From assembly GCA_002502245.1 (NCBI GenBank), contig DAPW01000011.1, forward strand, positions 217,761-281,760: a stretch of DNA of 64,000 nt, given 5' to 3'. This document shows, piece by piece, positions 1 to 8,661 of the stretch. Position 1 is the stretch's first letter. The number at the start of each line of letters is the position of its first letter. The DNA is from Methanoregula sp. UBA154. GTDB lineage: Archaea > Halobacteriota > Methanomicrobia > Methanomicrobiales > Methanospirillaceae. The translations under genes were made by a program, and so were the position numbers. A model generated the notes under the pieces. That model saw only the letters and a program-made list of their open reading frames with translations. It did no database searches and was not told where the DNA came from.

Positions 1-87
1 ATGAAAAAAGAAGTTGAAACCACCATATATCGTTTCAGGATTAGTGGGGATTATGTGGCTGTGGAGGTCATGAATGAATCCCCGTGA
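1..87 (+). CDS. 3' end of an upstream gene (partial, unknown)
   Basis: The frame is open from the first base of the window to a TGA at 85-87 and encodes 28 residues ending in VAVEVMNESP. An ATG happens to sit at position 1, but the frame probably continues to the left, so the true start is unknown. The stop lies 14 bases inside the next gene, and the Shine-Dalgarno-like sequence of that gene is within this frame, which is the usual layout for translationally coupled genes. Too little is visible to name a family. It could also be non-coding. Confidence 0.4.
   Translation: MKKEVETTIYRFRISGDYVAVEVMNESP
63..68 (+). promoter_or_regulatory. Ribosome binding site GGAGGT
   Basis: GGAGGT lies 5 bases before the ATG at 74 and selects that ATG over the one at 70, which is in the upstream frame. 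Confidence 0.6.
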
Positions 88-904
88 TGCTGCAACAAGG
101 CTTTTACCCCCCATACTGCTAGAGTGGTGGCGGGTTTTTCAAAGTCGTGTTGGTCGGGGGTTTTGTTATCGTGGAAATTTTGGTACTTGGGATGAAGCGC
201 GCTGTGCCAGCACGGGTTACGACTCTGCAATAATTCTTGAAATGACAAAGGCTGCCTTATTGAAGGTAAAAAATGGTGAAGCGGTATACGAACGGGATTC
301 GGTTTTGTTCAATGAAATCCAGTATTCCTGGCCACTCCTTGCTGGTTTCATGTGGGTTGCGGCTCAATCAAAAGGACGGCTCAATGTCCTGGATTTTGGC
401 GGATCACTGGGGACCAGTTATTACCAAAACCGTGTTTTTTTCCGCGATCTTTCGGAAGTCCGATGGAACATTATCGAACAACCTGCACATGTAAACGTCG
501 GAAAGGAATGGTTTGAAGATGACATCCTGAAATTTTTCCCCGATATTGAAACTTGTCTGTCTGATACACAGCCTAATGTAATCCTTCTCAGTGGTGTCCT
601 GCAATATCTTGAGAATCCGTATGAACTACTGGACAAGCTGCTTTCTCTGCCCGTTGAATATATTATTATTGACAGAATCCCCTTCCTGGAGGGTTCCAAA
701 GACCGTCTGTGTGTGCAACATGTACCCTCGAGTATTTACCCGGCCAGTTATCCCGTATGGATTTTTTCAGAGCAGGTGTTTTTACTTTATATCCAGGAAA
801 GGAAATTTGAACCTGTTGCAGAATTTCAAGGTTTCGATGATATCAATGCGCCGGTACGCACGGTCTGGAAAGGAATGATACTCAAAAGAAAAAAAATCAT
901 TTAA
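74..904 (+). CDS. Putative methyltransferase, TIGR04325 family
   Basis: The 276-residue protein has a class I SAM-methyltransferase glycine loop, VLDFGGSLG, at about residues 105-113. The segment VILLSGVLQYLENPYELL, typical of the post-motif region of these enzymes, follows near residue 165, and IIIDRIPF comes next. Length and motifs fit the family found in LPS, capsule and archaeal surface-glycan clusters (TIGR04325), whose substrate is not established. The ATG at 74 has a good ribosome binding site. The likely role is methylation of a sugar in the surface polysaccharide made by the genes that follow; this is inferred from context. Confidence 0.7.
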   Translation: MNPRDAATRLLPPILLEWWRVFQSRVGRGFCYRGNFGTWDEARCASTGYDSAIILEMTKAALLKVKNGEAVYERDSVLFNEIQYSWPLLAGFMWVAAQSKGRLNVLDFGGSLGTSYYQNRVFFRDLSEVRWNIIEQPAHVNVGKEWFEDDILKFFPDIETCLSDTQPNVILLSGVLQYLENPYELLDKLLSLPVEYIIIDRIPFLEGSKDRLCVQHVPSSIYPASYPVWIFSEQVFLLYIQERKFEPVAEFQGFDDINAPVRTVWKGMILKRKKII

Positions 905-1335
905 CGGTTCAATCGCATGTATGTAACATTCAGGTAAACATTTATCAGATGTTCCTGTCACCCGTTCCAGCATTTCCCCTGAGTTTTCGGCAAGGGTGGT
1001 CAGGTTACTCTGAACAGCCTTATTCTGGAATTAGGGGGCATTTTTTTACGGTTTTTGGCAGAGAAACGCGATAGCATCCGTGCCCCTATGAGAATGGTGC
1101 GTGGTGCAGCATGCCCTGTTCAGTACAGAGACAGGATTTTAATCTTCCACCCCGTTAAACAGACTAGTCAGGAGATAACTTCCAGGATTCGAAATCATTG
1201 CAGGAGAATTCCCCAGATGAAGGTTCGATCACCGAATCTCATCTCCACGCTTAAACCAGATAACCCCTGTTGAAAACCGGGCATTCCTTTACCATGGTAA
1301 AACAATAATTTGTATACCATACCGATAATAACTTA
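905..1335 (+). other. Intergenic region with no convincing gene
   Basis: I see no gene with family resemblance in these 431 bases. A 72-codon frame at 1055-1273 has no ribosome binding site, low-complexity basic composition and no recognisable motif. The right end carries the palindrome at 1288-1301 and an AT-rich stretch (1303-1320) that can serve as the TATA region of the cupin gene. Confidence 0.5.
1288..1301. promoter_or_regulatory. Perfect 14-bp palindrome upstream of a sugar gene operon
   Basis: TTTACCATGGTAAA reads the same on both strands. It lies 34 bases before the ATG at 1336, immediately upstream of the AT-rich stretch that probably contains the TATA box. The position suits an operator for a dimeric transcription regulator, but no regulator is identified. 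Confidence 0.35.
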
Positions 1336-1776
1336 ATGTCATATCAGGGATTTACACCAATGCCCCCCATCGAACAAATCATTTCCCATAACCAGATCAT
1401 TGCCATCATCATATCTCACGAATTTGAAAAAGACGGGATCGAATTCTTCACTCCTGGTACGTTCTCTCAACAGCTAGGCTACATGAAACATCAGCGGGGA
1501 GAAACCATCCAGGAGCATATCCATGTCCTGCATGTACGGGAAGTCCAGTTCACACAGGAAACCCTGTTCATTAAAAAAGGCCGGGTGAAAATCAATTTTT
1601 ACCATCCGGACAACACGTTTTTCACCAGCAGGGAATTAAAAACCGGGGATGTAATATTACTGGCATCCGGGGGCCACGGGTTCGAATTCCTTGAAGAAAC
1701 AGAGATCATAGAAGTGAAACAAGGCCCGTATTGCGATGACCGGGATAAAGAACGGTTTGTGGGGAAAAAGGAATGA
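1336..1776 (+). CDS. Cupin-fold protein of a sugar biosynthesis cluster
   Basis: The 146-residue protein has a single cupin-like beta barrel: HQRGETIQEHIHVLHVREV near residue 52 (metal-binding histidines), then FIKKGRVKINFYHPD and GDVILLASGGHGFEFLEE, which corresponds to the second cupin motif. Small cupins of this kind sit beside nucleotide-sugar genes as isomerases, epimerases or unassigned proteins. The gene overlaps the next one by 4 bases (ATGA), so the two are probably co-translated. The ATG at 1336 fits a leaderless start. A shorter start at 1360 is possible. The exact reaction cannot be told from the sequence. Confidence 0.6.
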   Translation: MSYQGFTPMPPIEQIISHNQIIAIIISHEFEKDGIEFFTPGTFSQQLGYMKHQRGETIQEHIHVLHVREVQFTQETLFIKKGRVKINFYHPDNTFFTSRELKTGDVILLASGGHGFEFLEETEIIEVKQGPYCDDRDKERFVGKKE

Positions 1777-2906
1777 TCCCGGTCAGCGAACCCCTTCTCG
1801 GAGGAAAAGAGCTGGAGTACGTCACCGACTGCATAAAAACCGGTTGGATCTCCTCTGCAGGAAAATACATCAGTGATTTTGAATCCGGCTGGTCAGCATA
1901 TTGCGGGAAAAAATATGGCATCGCTGTCAGCAATGGCACAAATGCCCTGGATGTTGCGGTGCACTGCCTCGGGCTTAGACCTGGCGATGAAGTGATCATG
2001 CCCAGTTTCACGATTATATCTTGTGCCCTGGCAGTCGTCAACAACGGGGGAAACCCTGTCCTTGTAGACAATGATCCCAACATCTGGACAATGGATGTCG
2101 GGCAGGTGGCAGAAAAAATCACATCAAAAACAAAAGCGATCATGCCGGTCCATATCTACGGTCATCCGGTCGACATGGATCCCATTCTTGATCTGGCAGA
2201 AGATCACCACCTTGCAATCATTGAAGATGCAGCTGAAGCACATGGTGCTGAATATTATTCACGCTCTAATAAAACAGATTCCTGGAAACGCTGCGGGAGT
2301 TTCGGGACGATGAGTTGTTTCAGTTTTTATGCGAACAAACTGATCACAACCGGTGAAGGCGGCATGGTTCTTACGGATGATGAAGCATTGGCAAAGAAAG
2401 CCCGTGCATACCGTGACCTTTGTTTCCAGCCTCACCGCAGGTTCTATCATGACCAGCTGGGAAACCAGTACCGCCTTACCAACATGCAGGCAGCACTCGG
2501 TGTTGCCCAGATGGAACGAATCGATGATATTATTGCAAAGAAACAATGGATGGCGCAGGAATACACCAAGCTTCTTCAGAAAGTCGAAAAGATACAGTTG
2601 CCTGCTGAAAAACCCTGGGCAAGAAGTGTCTACTGGATGTATGCTGTAGTACTTTCCGATGCATGCGGTATGGACAATACGGAATGTGCAAAACGCCTTT
2701 ACGAAAAAGGTGTGGATACCCGTCCGTTCTTTATTGGTATGCACGAGCAACCGGTGTTTCATAAGATGGGATTATTCATCAACGAAAAATACCCGGTGGC
2801 AGAACGGATAGCCCGACATGGATTCTACCTCCCATCGGGATTGACGATAACAAGAGAACAAATTGATCTCGTATCCAATGCCGTGTGTGAGGTTCTCGGT
2901 CCATGA
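1773..2906 (+). CDS. DegT/DnrJ/EryC1/StrS-family PLP aminotransferase
   Basis: This 377-residue enzyme is of normal family length. The PLP-binding lysine is K189 in the segment FYANKLITTGEGG. Other family hallmarks are VSNGTNALDVAV (phosphate binding, near residue 53), PVHIYGHPVDMD and IIEDAAEAHG, whose Asp contacts the PLP pyridine nitrogen. Members transfer an amino group from glutamate or glutamine to a keto-sugar nucleotide and so make amino sugars such as perosamine or a 3-amino-deoxy sugar. It is coupled to the cupin gene upstream and to the methyltransferase downstream by 4-base overlaps, suggesting an amino sugar that is then modified. Which keto-sugar is used is unknown. Confidence 0.88.
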   Translation: MIPVSEPLLGGKELEYVTDCIKTGWISSAGKYISDFESGWSAYCGKKYGIAVSNGTNALDVAVHCLGLRPGDEVIMPSFTIISCALAVVNNGGNPVLVDNDPNIWTMDVGQVAEKITSKTKAIMPVHIYGHPVDMDPILDLAEDHHLAIIEDAAEAHGAEYYSRSNKTDSWKRCGSFGTMSCFSFYANKLITTGEGGMVLTDDEALAKKARAYRDLCFQPHRRFYHDQLGNQYRLTNMQAALGVAQMERIDDIIAKKQWMAQEYTKLLQKVEKIQLPAEKPWARSVYWMYAVVLSDACGMDNTECAKRLYEKGVDTRPFFIGMHEQPVFHKMGLFINEKYPVAERIARHGFYLPSGLTITREQIDLVSNAVCEVLGP

Positions 2907-3673
2907 GTCCGGTTTTTGGTAAGGAATATTCAGATTCCTACGATTCCCTTTACGAGGAGAAAGATTACGACGGGGAGTGTACCCTGATTGAACAAATCAT
3001 CAGGGATTATAGTAATATACCGGTACATTCGATCCTGGATCTTGGATGCGGAACCGGCAACCATTCACTCCGCCTTGCAGAACGTGGATACGAAGTTACC
3101 GGTGTCGATCGTTCAGAAAAGATGCTTGATATTGCCAGGGCAAAGGCGGATAAGAAAAAAGTGCATTGTGATTTTTACCAGTCAGACATCCGGGAATTTG
3201 ACGATCATAAAAAATACGACGCGGTCATCATGATGTTTGCAGTTCTGGGATATCAGCTGGAGAACGATGATGTCATTACTGCACTGAAAACTGTATCAAA
3301 ACACCTTAAACCGGGAGGTGTTTTTATCTGCGATATCTGGTATGGCCCGGCTGTACTCACCCAAAAACCCGGTGAACGAGTCCGTATAATCGATTCAGGA
3401 GATACAAGAACAATCCGTGTTTCCTCAGGGATACTTGATAGCTTACATCATCAGGTCATGATCCATTTCCATCTCTGGACTTTGAACGGAGACCGGCTCG
3501 TGGCCGAGACTCAGGAAGATCATGTAATGCGGTTCTTTTTCCCGCAGGAATTATCACTGTTATTTAAAAACGGCGGATTGAAAATCAGGAAAGTTGGAGC
3601 ATTTCCTGACATTGAAACAACACCCTCTGAAAAAACGTGGAATATCTGTACGGTCTCAACCGTAGAGAAATAA
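2903..3673 (+). CDS. Class I SAM-dependent methyltransferase
   Basis: The 256-residue protein carries motif I ILDLGCGTG at residues 44-52, an acidic residue after GVDRSEKMLDIA for the ribose of SAM, and VIMMFAVLGY (motif II-like). The C-terminal half, with a predicted beta sheet and FFFPQELSLLFKNGGLKI, matches methyltransferases that act on sugar nucleotides or small molecules. It is translationally coupled to the aminotransferase, so N- or O-methylation of the amino sugar made upstream is a reasonable guess. Confidence 0.8.
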   Translation: MSPVFGKEYSDSYDSLYEEKDYDGECTLIEQIIRDYSNIPVHSILDLGCGTGNHSLRLAERGYEVTGVDRSEKMLDIARAKADKKKVHCDFYQSDIREFDDHKKYDAVIMMFAVLGYQLENDDVITALKTVSKHLKPGGVFICDIWYGPAVLTQKPGERVRIIDSGDTRTIRVSSGILDSLHHQVMIHFHLWTLNGDRLVAETQEDHVMRFFFPQELSLLFKNGGLKIRKVGAFPDIETTPSEKTWNICTVSTVEK

Positions 3674-3730
3674 CTAACCCCTACCAGCAATAACATCCTA
3701 TTTAAGGTATATTGACTGAAAAAATGAGGA

Positions 3731-4927
3731 ATGGGTGAAATGAGAGTAGGAATTTTTCTTTCGGATGCTCCCGGTGAATCCGGGGGAGCTCATACCTACG
3801 AGCAGAACCTCCTCCTCTCATTTTTATCGGTAGCCCACGAGAGTCATCATGAGTATGTCATTTTTTCAAAAAATGATTTGACACCGATCATCAGGGACTG
3901 TTCACAAGATAAAGTACCAAAAAGTATAGTACTCAGAAATTCACTGGTACGGTTTGTTAATTATTTCTTGGATAACGTGTTTCCCTCTTACCCTGATCTG
4001 AAATTTTCAACCCTCAAGAGAGCTATCAAAAAAAATAACCTGGAGATGGCAGTTTTTTTTTGCGAGGCACCGGAGGTGACCGGGTGTCCGTTTATCACTC
4101 CTGTATGGGATCTCCAGCACCGGTCACAACCATGGTTCCCGGAGATCAGTAAAAAAGGTATTGGGGAAAAACGTGAAAAATATTACCTGAAGACCCTGAG
4201 AAGAGCCTCGTTTATTATTACTGGTACGTCCGTGGGCAAGGCTGAGATTGTATCCTTTTACGGCATTCCTGAAAACCGCGTTAGGATCTTACCCATGCCG
4301 ACGCCGCACTATTGTCTGTCTGCACCCAAAAAAAGAACCGTGGAATCTATCAAAAAATTTCATATTACGGGGGACTATTTGGTATATCCAGCTCAATTCT
4401 GGGCACATAAAAATCATATAAACGCAATTCTTGCACTAAAGATCCTTCGTGAACGGTATAATCTACCCCTGTCACTGGTTTTTGTGGGATCAGATAAAGG
4501 AAATTTGGCCTACGTTCAAAAAATAACCTCTGATCAGAAGATGACACCCAACGTTCACTTTTTGGGTTTTGTTTCCAGTGAGGATCTCATCAGCCTTTAT
4601 CAAAATGCATACGCACTTGTCTTCCCGACCTTTTTCGGACCGGATAATGTACCCCCTCTTGAAGCATTTGCATTAGGCTGCCCGGTAATTGCATCCAATG
4701 TTCCCGGTGCGGAAGAACAAATGGGAGATGCTGCCTTGTTTTTCGATCCCAAAAAACCCGAGGAGATTGCACGAGCGGTTGATCTGCTGTATACCAGTCA
4801 CTCCCTGAGAAATACCTTGATCGAAAAAGGATATACCCGTGCCCATCAATGGACGGGAAAAGATTTCATCCGCAGCCTTTTTCTCATTCTGGATGAATTT
4901 GAATCGGTAAGAAAAAACTGGGAATAA
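3731..4927 (+). CDS. Glycosyltransferase family 4
   Basis: GT-B fold enzyme of 398 residues. The N-terminal acceptor domain begins GIFLSDAPGESGGAHTYEQ, the usual glycine-rich loop. The C-terminal donor domain contains VYPAQFWAHKNH, FLGFVSSEDLISLYQNAYA and FPTFFGPDNVPPLEAFALG, which is the E-x7-E-type donor motif of the family (first Glu position replaced). It transfers a sugar from a nucleotide sugar to a growing glycan at the cytoplasmic face of the membrane. Start: ATG 3731 follows GAGGA; ATG 3740 is an alternative. AT-rich sequence at 3700-3712 may be its own promoter. Confidence 0.85.
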   Translation: MGEMRVGIFLSDAPGESGGAHTYEQNLLLSFLSVAHESHHEYVIFSKNDLTPIIRDCSQDKVPKSIVLRNSLVRFVNYFLDNVFPSYPDLKFSTLKRAIKKNNLEMAVFFCEAPEVTGCPFITPVWDLQHRSQPWFPEISKKGIGEKREKYYLKTLRRASFIITGTSVGKAEIVSFYGIPENRVRILPMPTPHYCLSAPKKRTVESIKKFHITGDYLVYPAQFWAHKNHINAILALKILRERYNLPLSLVFVGSDKGNLAYVQKITSDQKMTPNVHFLGFVSSEDLISLYQNAYALVFPTFFGPDNVPPLEAFALGCPVIASNVPGAEEQMGDAALFFDPKKPEEIARAVDLLYTSHSLRNTLIEKGYTRAHQWTGKDFIRSLFLILDEFESVRKNWE

Positions 4928-4939
4928 CCTCACTGAATC

Positions 4940-5818
4940 ATGATTACCATTTTTTCGGTTCCAAAACCATTCACCGGGCATATCGCAATAATTCAGGAAA
5001 ATGCAATTAAAAGCTGGATGCAGTTAGATCCAGAAATTGAAATTATCCTCTACGGGGATGAGGAGGGAATAGAAGAGATTTGTGAAAAATATGATCTTAT
5101 TCATGTAAACAACATCAAAAAAAATGAATACGGTACACCAACGCTGGATTATATTTTTGAAAATACCCAGAAGATTGCAAAAAACAAAATTCTTTGTTAT
5201 ATAAATGCTGATATCATCTTATTCAATGATAGTATAAAGACGATTAACAGAATACCGTTTCAGAAATTTTTAATCGCTGGCCAGAGACGGGATGCAGAAA
5301 TTTTCTCACCTCTTGATTATGAAGACGCCTGCTGGGAAAAGAACCTGAGAGAATATGCAATAAAAAATCATAAATCATTTCATGGCGGGATTGATTATTT
5401 TATATTCCCTAAAGGTAATTTCAATGAGATTCCCCCGTTCGCGGTTGGCAGGGCCGGATGGGATAACTGGATGATCTATCATTCGCGAAAATTGAATATC
5501 CCGACCATTGATGCAACACAATCCATCATGGCAATACACCAGAATCATTCATATTCACATGTACCCTCCCAGACAGGTACTGATTTTTCAGGCCCTGAGT
5601 CAGATAATAATTTTATTTTAAGCGGTGGCCGGCGTATTTATTTATGGAATCTGGACGATGCGGACTGGATCGTTACCCCTTCAGATTTATTTCACAAAAA
5701 ATTTACACTGCGGGAGGGTTTCAGATTGCTGATCCTCAAAAGTCCACGTATTTTTCATCCATTATTTGAAGCAGGTTTCCGGATCCAGAATAAAATCCGG
5801 TATAAAAAAAGCGGGTGA
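4940..5818 (+). CDS. Glycosyltransferase-like protein of surface-glycan cluster
   Basis: The 292-residue protein begins MITIFSVPKPFTGHIAIIQ and contains ILCYINADIILF at about residue 88, a probable D-x-D-like nucleotide-sugar/metal site, followed by GGIDYFIF and VGRAGWDNWMIYHSR. This architecture is seen in uncharacterised GT-A-like proteins of capsule and O-antigen loci. It lies 12 bases after the GT4 gene and is probably in the same transcript. The gene ends 9 bases before the convergent stop of the minus-strand gene. Donor and acceptor are unknown. Confidence 0.6.
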   Translation: MITIFSVPKPFTGHIAIIQENAIKSWMQLDPEIEIILYGDEEGIEEICEKYDLIHVNNIKKNEYGTPTLDYIFENTQKIAKNKILCYINADIILFNDSIKTINRIPFQKFLIAGQRRDAEIFSPLDYEDACWEKNLREYAIKNHKSFHGGIDYFIFPKGNFNEIPPFAVGRAGWDNWMIYHSRKLNIPTIDATQSIMAIHQNHSYSHVPSQTGTDFSGPESDNNFILSGGRRIYLWNLDDADWIVTPSDLFHKKFTLREGFRLLILKSPRIFHPLFEAGFRIQNKIRYKKSG

Positions 5819-5827
5819 TGGTAATTA

Positions 5828-7021
5828 TCAGGAATTACTTTTCATAACCGAACAGGAATGGTATAATGTTAAAAACCTGTTTATGAGCATGTTCCATGAA
5901 AGATTTTCTTTGATATACATCTGCCCGCATTTCACTTTTTCATGTGCAGGATGAGGAGTGGTAAGAACCTCGCCTATTATTGTGCTTAATCCCGTAATAT
6001 CCCCGAATTTTACTAAATATCCGCCATCTGATTCTTTAATTATCTCGCCGCACCCGCAATCATCCGTAACGATAACCGGTGTCCCGCACATGATTGCCTC
6101 AAAGGGAACCAGTCCGAATATTTCCAGGATTCCTGGATATACCACTACATCGGCATCAACGAATGCTTCGAGTTTTTCCTCGTTATTCAGAGGGCCGGTG
6201 ATGACAACATTACTTTCAATATTGAAATCTTTTATCTTTTTTTTCATGGTTGTAAGAAACCCGTCATCAGGACCGGCAATAACGAGCCTTGCATCCCGAT
6301 GTTGATCCAACAGATTTGAAAAGCTGGTGATGAGAAATTCAAGACCTTTCCTTTTATGCAACCTTCCCAGATAGAGAATTATCTTTTCATCTGATCCGAT
6401 CCTGTATTTTTTTCGGATTTTTCCCGGTTGTGGGAGCATTTCATATTCAGACAGATCAATTCCATTCGGGATAATCTCAATTTTATTTTCTGGTATTCCC
6501 ATTTTCAAAAATTGTTCTTTCTCAACTTTCGAAACTGCAATTAATTTCGATGCATCGTTCAGAATGTTATTTCCCCAAAAAATATCAAATAGTTTTTTTA
6601 TACCTTGTTTTTCGAAGACGGGTAACACAGCACCGTGTGCCTGGACAATATAAGGGATGTGATATTTTTTGGTAAAATGATGAACAAAAATTGCCTGAAC
6701 AGAACGATATTCATGTATATGAACGATATCAAACTCCTGAATCGTTTTCCTTAACGACAAAAACATGAACGGGGCACAGGGAAAATTTTTGTGAGCCAGA
6801 AAATTACTGATATTACGGAAACGGTATACCGATATCCCATCCATAATTTCCGGGTTGTTGGTATAATGAAGACGGGAGTTGGCATCAAAAACATCAGTGG
6901 TATATACCGTAATACTATGATTTTGCTTCACGAGTTCTTTTGATAAATCGGAGACAACTTTTAGCGCACCCCCATATGAATACGCCGGGGGAAAACTCGA
7001 TATTATCTGCAGTATTTTCAT
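5828..7021 (-). CDS. Glycosyltransferase family 4
   Basis: This is a GT4 enzyme of 397 residues when started at the ATG at 7021 (MKILQIISSFPPAYSYGGA); a longer in-frame start at 7075 would run into the gene upstream. Markers are the N-terminal YGGALKVVSDLSKELV, IVHIHEYRSVQAIFVHHF, and the donor-site elements LGRLHKRKGLEFLI and GILEIFGLVPFEAIMCG (E-x7-E). It is the last gene of a five-gene minus-strand run (10875 to 5828) and starts 4 bases after its neighbour ends. Confidence 0.87.
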   Translation of the reverse strand: MKILQIISSFPPAYSYGGALKVVSDLSKELVKQNHSITVYTTDVFDANSRLHYTNNPEIMDGISVYRFRNISNFLAHKNFPCAPFMFLSLRKTIQEFDIVHIHEYRSVQAIFVHHFTKKYHIPYIVQAHGAVLPVFEKQGIKKLFDIFWGNNILNDASKLIAVSKVEKEQFLKMGIPENKIEIIPNGIDLSEYEMLPQPGKIRKKYRIGSDEKIILYLGRLHKRKGLEFLITSFSNLLDQHRDARLVIAGPDDGFLTTMKKKIKDFNIESNVVITGPLNNEEKLEAFVDADVVVYPGILEIFGLVPFEAIMCGTPVIVTDDCGCGEIIKESDGGYLVKFGDITGLSTIIGEVLTTPHPAHEKVKCGQMYIKENLSWNMLINRFLTLYHSCSVMKSNS

Positions 7022-7025
7022 GATA

Positions 7026-7967
7026 TTACCGTTGAAGAAACCATTTATTTTTGATAAACGCTGATGAATAGGCAAATATTCTGATAACTACGAAAACCGG
7101 GTAATACATCCATGACATATCCCGATCAATTATCAATCCGTGGAACATTTCCTTAAAACCTAAAAAAAAATTTTCGTAAATGATATCTTTCATGGTTAAT
7201 CCCATCATACCAAAACCGGTTTTGGAAAATGTTTTCGCCCCAACAAATTGCTTTTGATAAAATTGTTTTAATGTTCTCATGGTATTGTGATAAATCGGGT
7301 CTGAAATAAATACCACACTGTATCCATTGTCTTTAAATTTTTTTGCCCAGTCAAAATCTTCCCCCCAATGAAGTGATGTATTTATCCCCCCGATTTTCAG
7401 CAAATATTTTCTTAAAATCAAGGAAGTACCTCCACCAAACAGTCCTTTGTTGTTTTTAATCCGGTCATTTATCAAAATTTTATGAAGATTTGTCTGATAC
7501 AATTTTGCAATTTTTGAAGAATCGGGTGGTGCAACCATAAGAGGCCAAACGGTACTAACGTTATTACGATAATTAAAATATTGAATTGCGTTTCGTAACC
7601 AGTTTTTGTGTGGAATGATAATATCTGAATCAAAAACTGCTACTATTTCACCATCAGCTTCCAGAACCGATTTTTGTCTCGCAAAACCGACTGGCCCCCT
7701 CTCAAAAAAAATCTTATCGGTGAATTTTTTCACGATTTTGATGGTGTTATCGGTTGAATAACCATCAACAATAATAATTTCAAGTTTGGGGTAATTCTGA
7801 GAAGTAATACTCGATAAACACTTTTCAATAGTCTCTTCACTGTTTAATGTGGGGATACAGAAGGATACCTTTGGAAGATCCTGCAGATTTATTTGATTTC
7901 CTTGAAAATTTTGTGGTGAGGGATTGCATATAATATAGGGATTATCAATTTTAATTCCTGATACCAT
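7026..7967 (-). CDS. Glycosyltransferase family 2
   Basis: GT-A fold enzyme: VSFCIPTLNSEETIEKCL opens the domain, EIIIVDGYSTDNT is the nucleotide-binding strand, AVFDSDIIIPHKNW is the D-x-D motif, and GWGEDFDWAKK-like residues (HWGEDFDWAKKF) form the catalytic ED-W region. The C-terminal stretch YYPVFVVIRIFAYSSAFI is hydrophobic and may associate with the membrane. ATG 7967 gives 313 residues. An in-frame GTG at 8021 would overlap the acyltransferase gene by 38 bases and add 18 residues without similarity to the family, so I prefer the ATG. Confidence 0.85.
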   Translation of the reverse strand: MVSGIKIDNPYIICNPSPQNFQGNQINLQDLPKVSFCIPTLNSEETIEKCLSSITSQNYPKLEIIIVDGYSTDNTIKIVKKFTDKIFFERGPVGFARQKSVLEADGEIVAVFDSDIIIPHKNWLRNAIQYFNYRNNVSTVWPLMVAPPDSSKIAKLYQTNLHKILINDRIKNNKGLFGGGTSLILRKYLLKIGGINTSLHWGEDFDWAKKFKDNGYSVVFISDPIYHNTMRTLKQFYQKQFVGAKTFSKTGFGMMGLTMKDIIYENFFLGFKEMFHGLIIDRDMSWMYYPVFVVIRIFAYSSAFIKNKWFLQR

Positions 7968-7983
7968 ATCCGCTCTTTTCTCC

Positions 7984-8661
7984 TCACCTTGTATCGCAGT
8001 TACATTCTCGATTATTAGCACAATTCTTCATCACCCGTGCAGGTATCCCAGCAACAACCATCTTCGGTCCGACACTCTTCGTTACAACAGCCCCGGCACC
8101 GACTATTGCCTGTTCACCTATCACAACACCCGGAAGAATGATCGCATTGTTACCAATAAAAGCTCTTTCTTTTATTGATACCGGTTCTTTTTTCATAGGT
8201 AAGCCATGTGTTTGCCGGTAGGCCCCGTCATGAGATGAGATGATACAACTTGCAGCAATCGTAACATTGTTACCGATAGACACGGGTGCATAGGTAGATT
8301 CTATGAATGAGCGGTTACTGATATTGCATCCCGATCCAATGCTTAAATGATCCCCCACCAGGAGACACTGGTAACCGATGGTAGACTGAGCCCCGACCGA
8401 GAGGTGGTTGACGTGCATCATCACTCCCGGGGCAACGAACACGTCATCCCCAAGTATGACGTTATGAAAATCTCCCGATATCAGCAAAGAACCGGGACCA
8501 AAGTAGACATTTTTTCCAATCTGTGCACCAAGGACTTTAAAAACCGTTTTTTTAAACCATGAAAACGGGATGTACATTGAACATCCCAGCAGAATTTTTT
8601 TGAAGATATCGAGATTATTCAATATATTCCTGTCATCTCTCACCAGAGAGTCTGATGTCAT
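7984..8661 (-). CDS. Hexapeptide-repeat acyltransferase
   Basis: The 225-residue protein has a left-handed parallel beta helix with many [LIV]-G-x4 repeats (VYFGPGSLLIS, VILGDDVFVAPGVMM, STIGYQCLLVGDHLSIG, VSIGNNVTIAASCII, AFIGNNAIILPGVVIG, AIVGAGAVVTKSV). The SSHDG segment includes the catalytic-type histidine. It resembles sugar O-acetyltransferases of the WcaF/maltose acetyltransferase group and probably O-acetylates a sugar of the surface glycan. Its ATG overlaps the stop of the upstream glycosyltransferase by 4 bases (ATGA). Confidence 0.85.
   Translation of the reverse strand: MTSDSLVRDDRNILNNLDIFKKILLGCSMYIPFSWFKKTVFKVLGAQIGKNVYFGPGSLLISGDFHNVILGDDVFVAPGVMMHVNHLSVGAQSTIGYQCLLVGDHLSIGSGCNISNRSFIESTYAPVSIGNNVTIAASCIISSHDGAYRQTHGLPMKKEPVSIKERAFIGNNAIILPGVVIGEQAIVGAGAVVTKSVGPKMVVAGIPARVMKNCANNRECNCDTR

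Noticed and set aside
1055..1273. 72-codon plus-strand frame
   Set aside because: No ribosome binding site, no family resemblance, biased basic composition. Treated as intergenic.
2259..2762. 167-codon minus-strand frame inside the aminotransferase gene
   Set aside because: Antisense shadow of a well-supported gene; no conserved motif.
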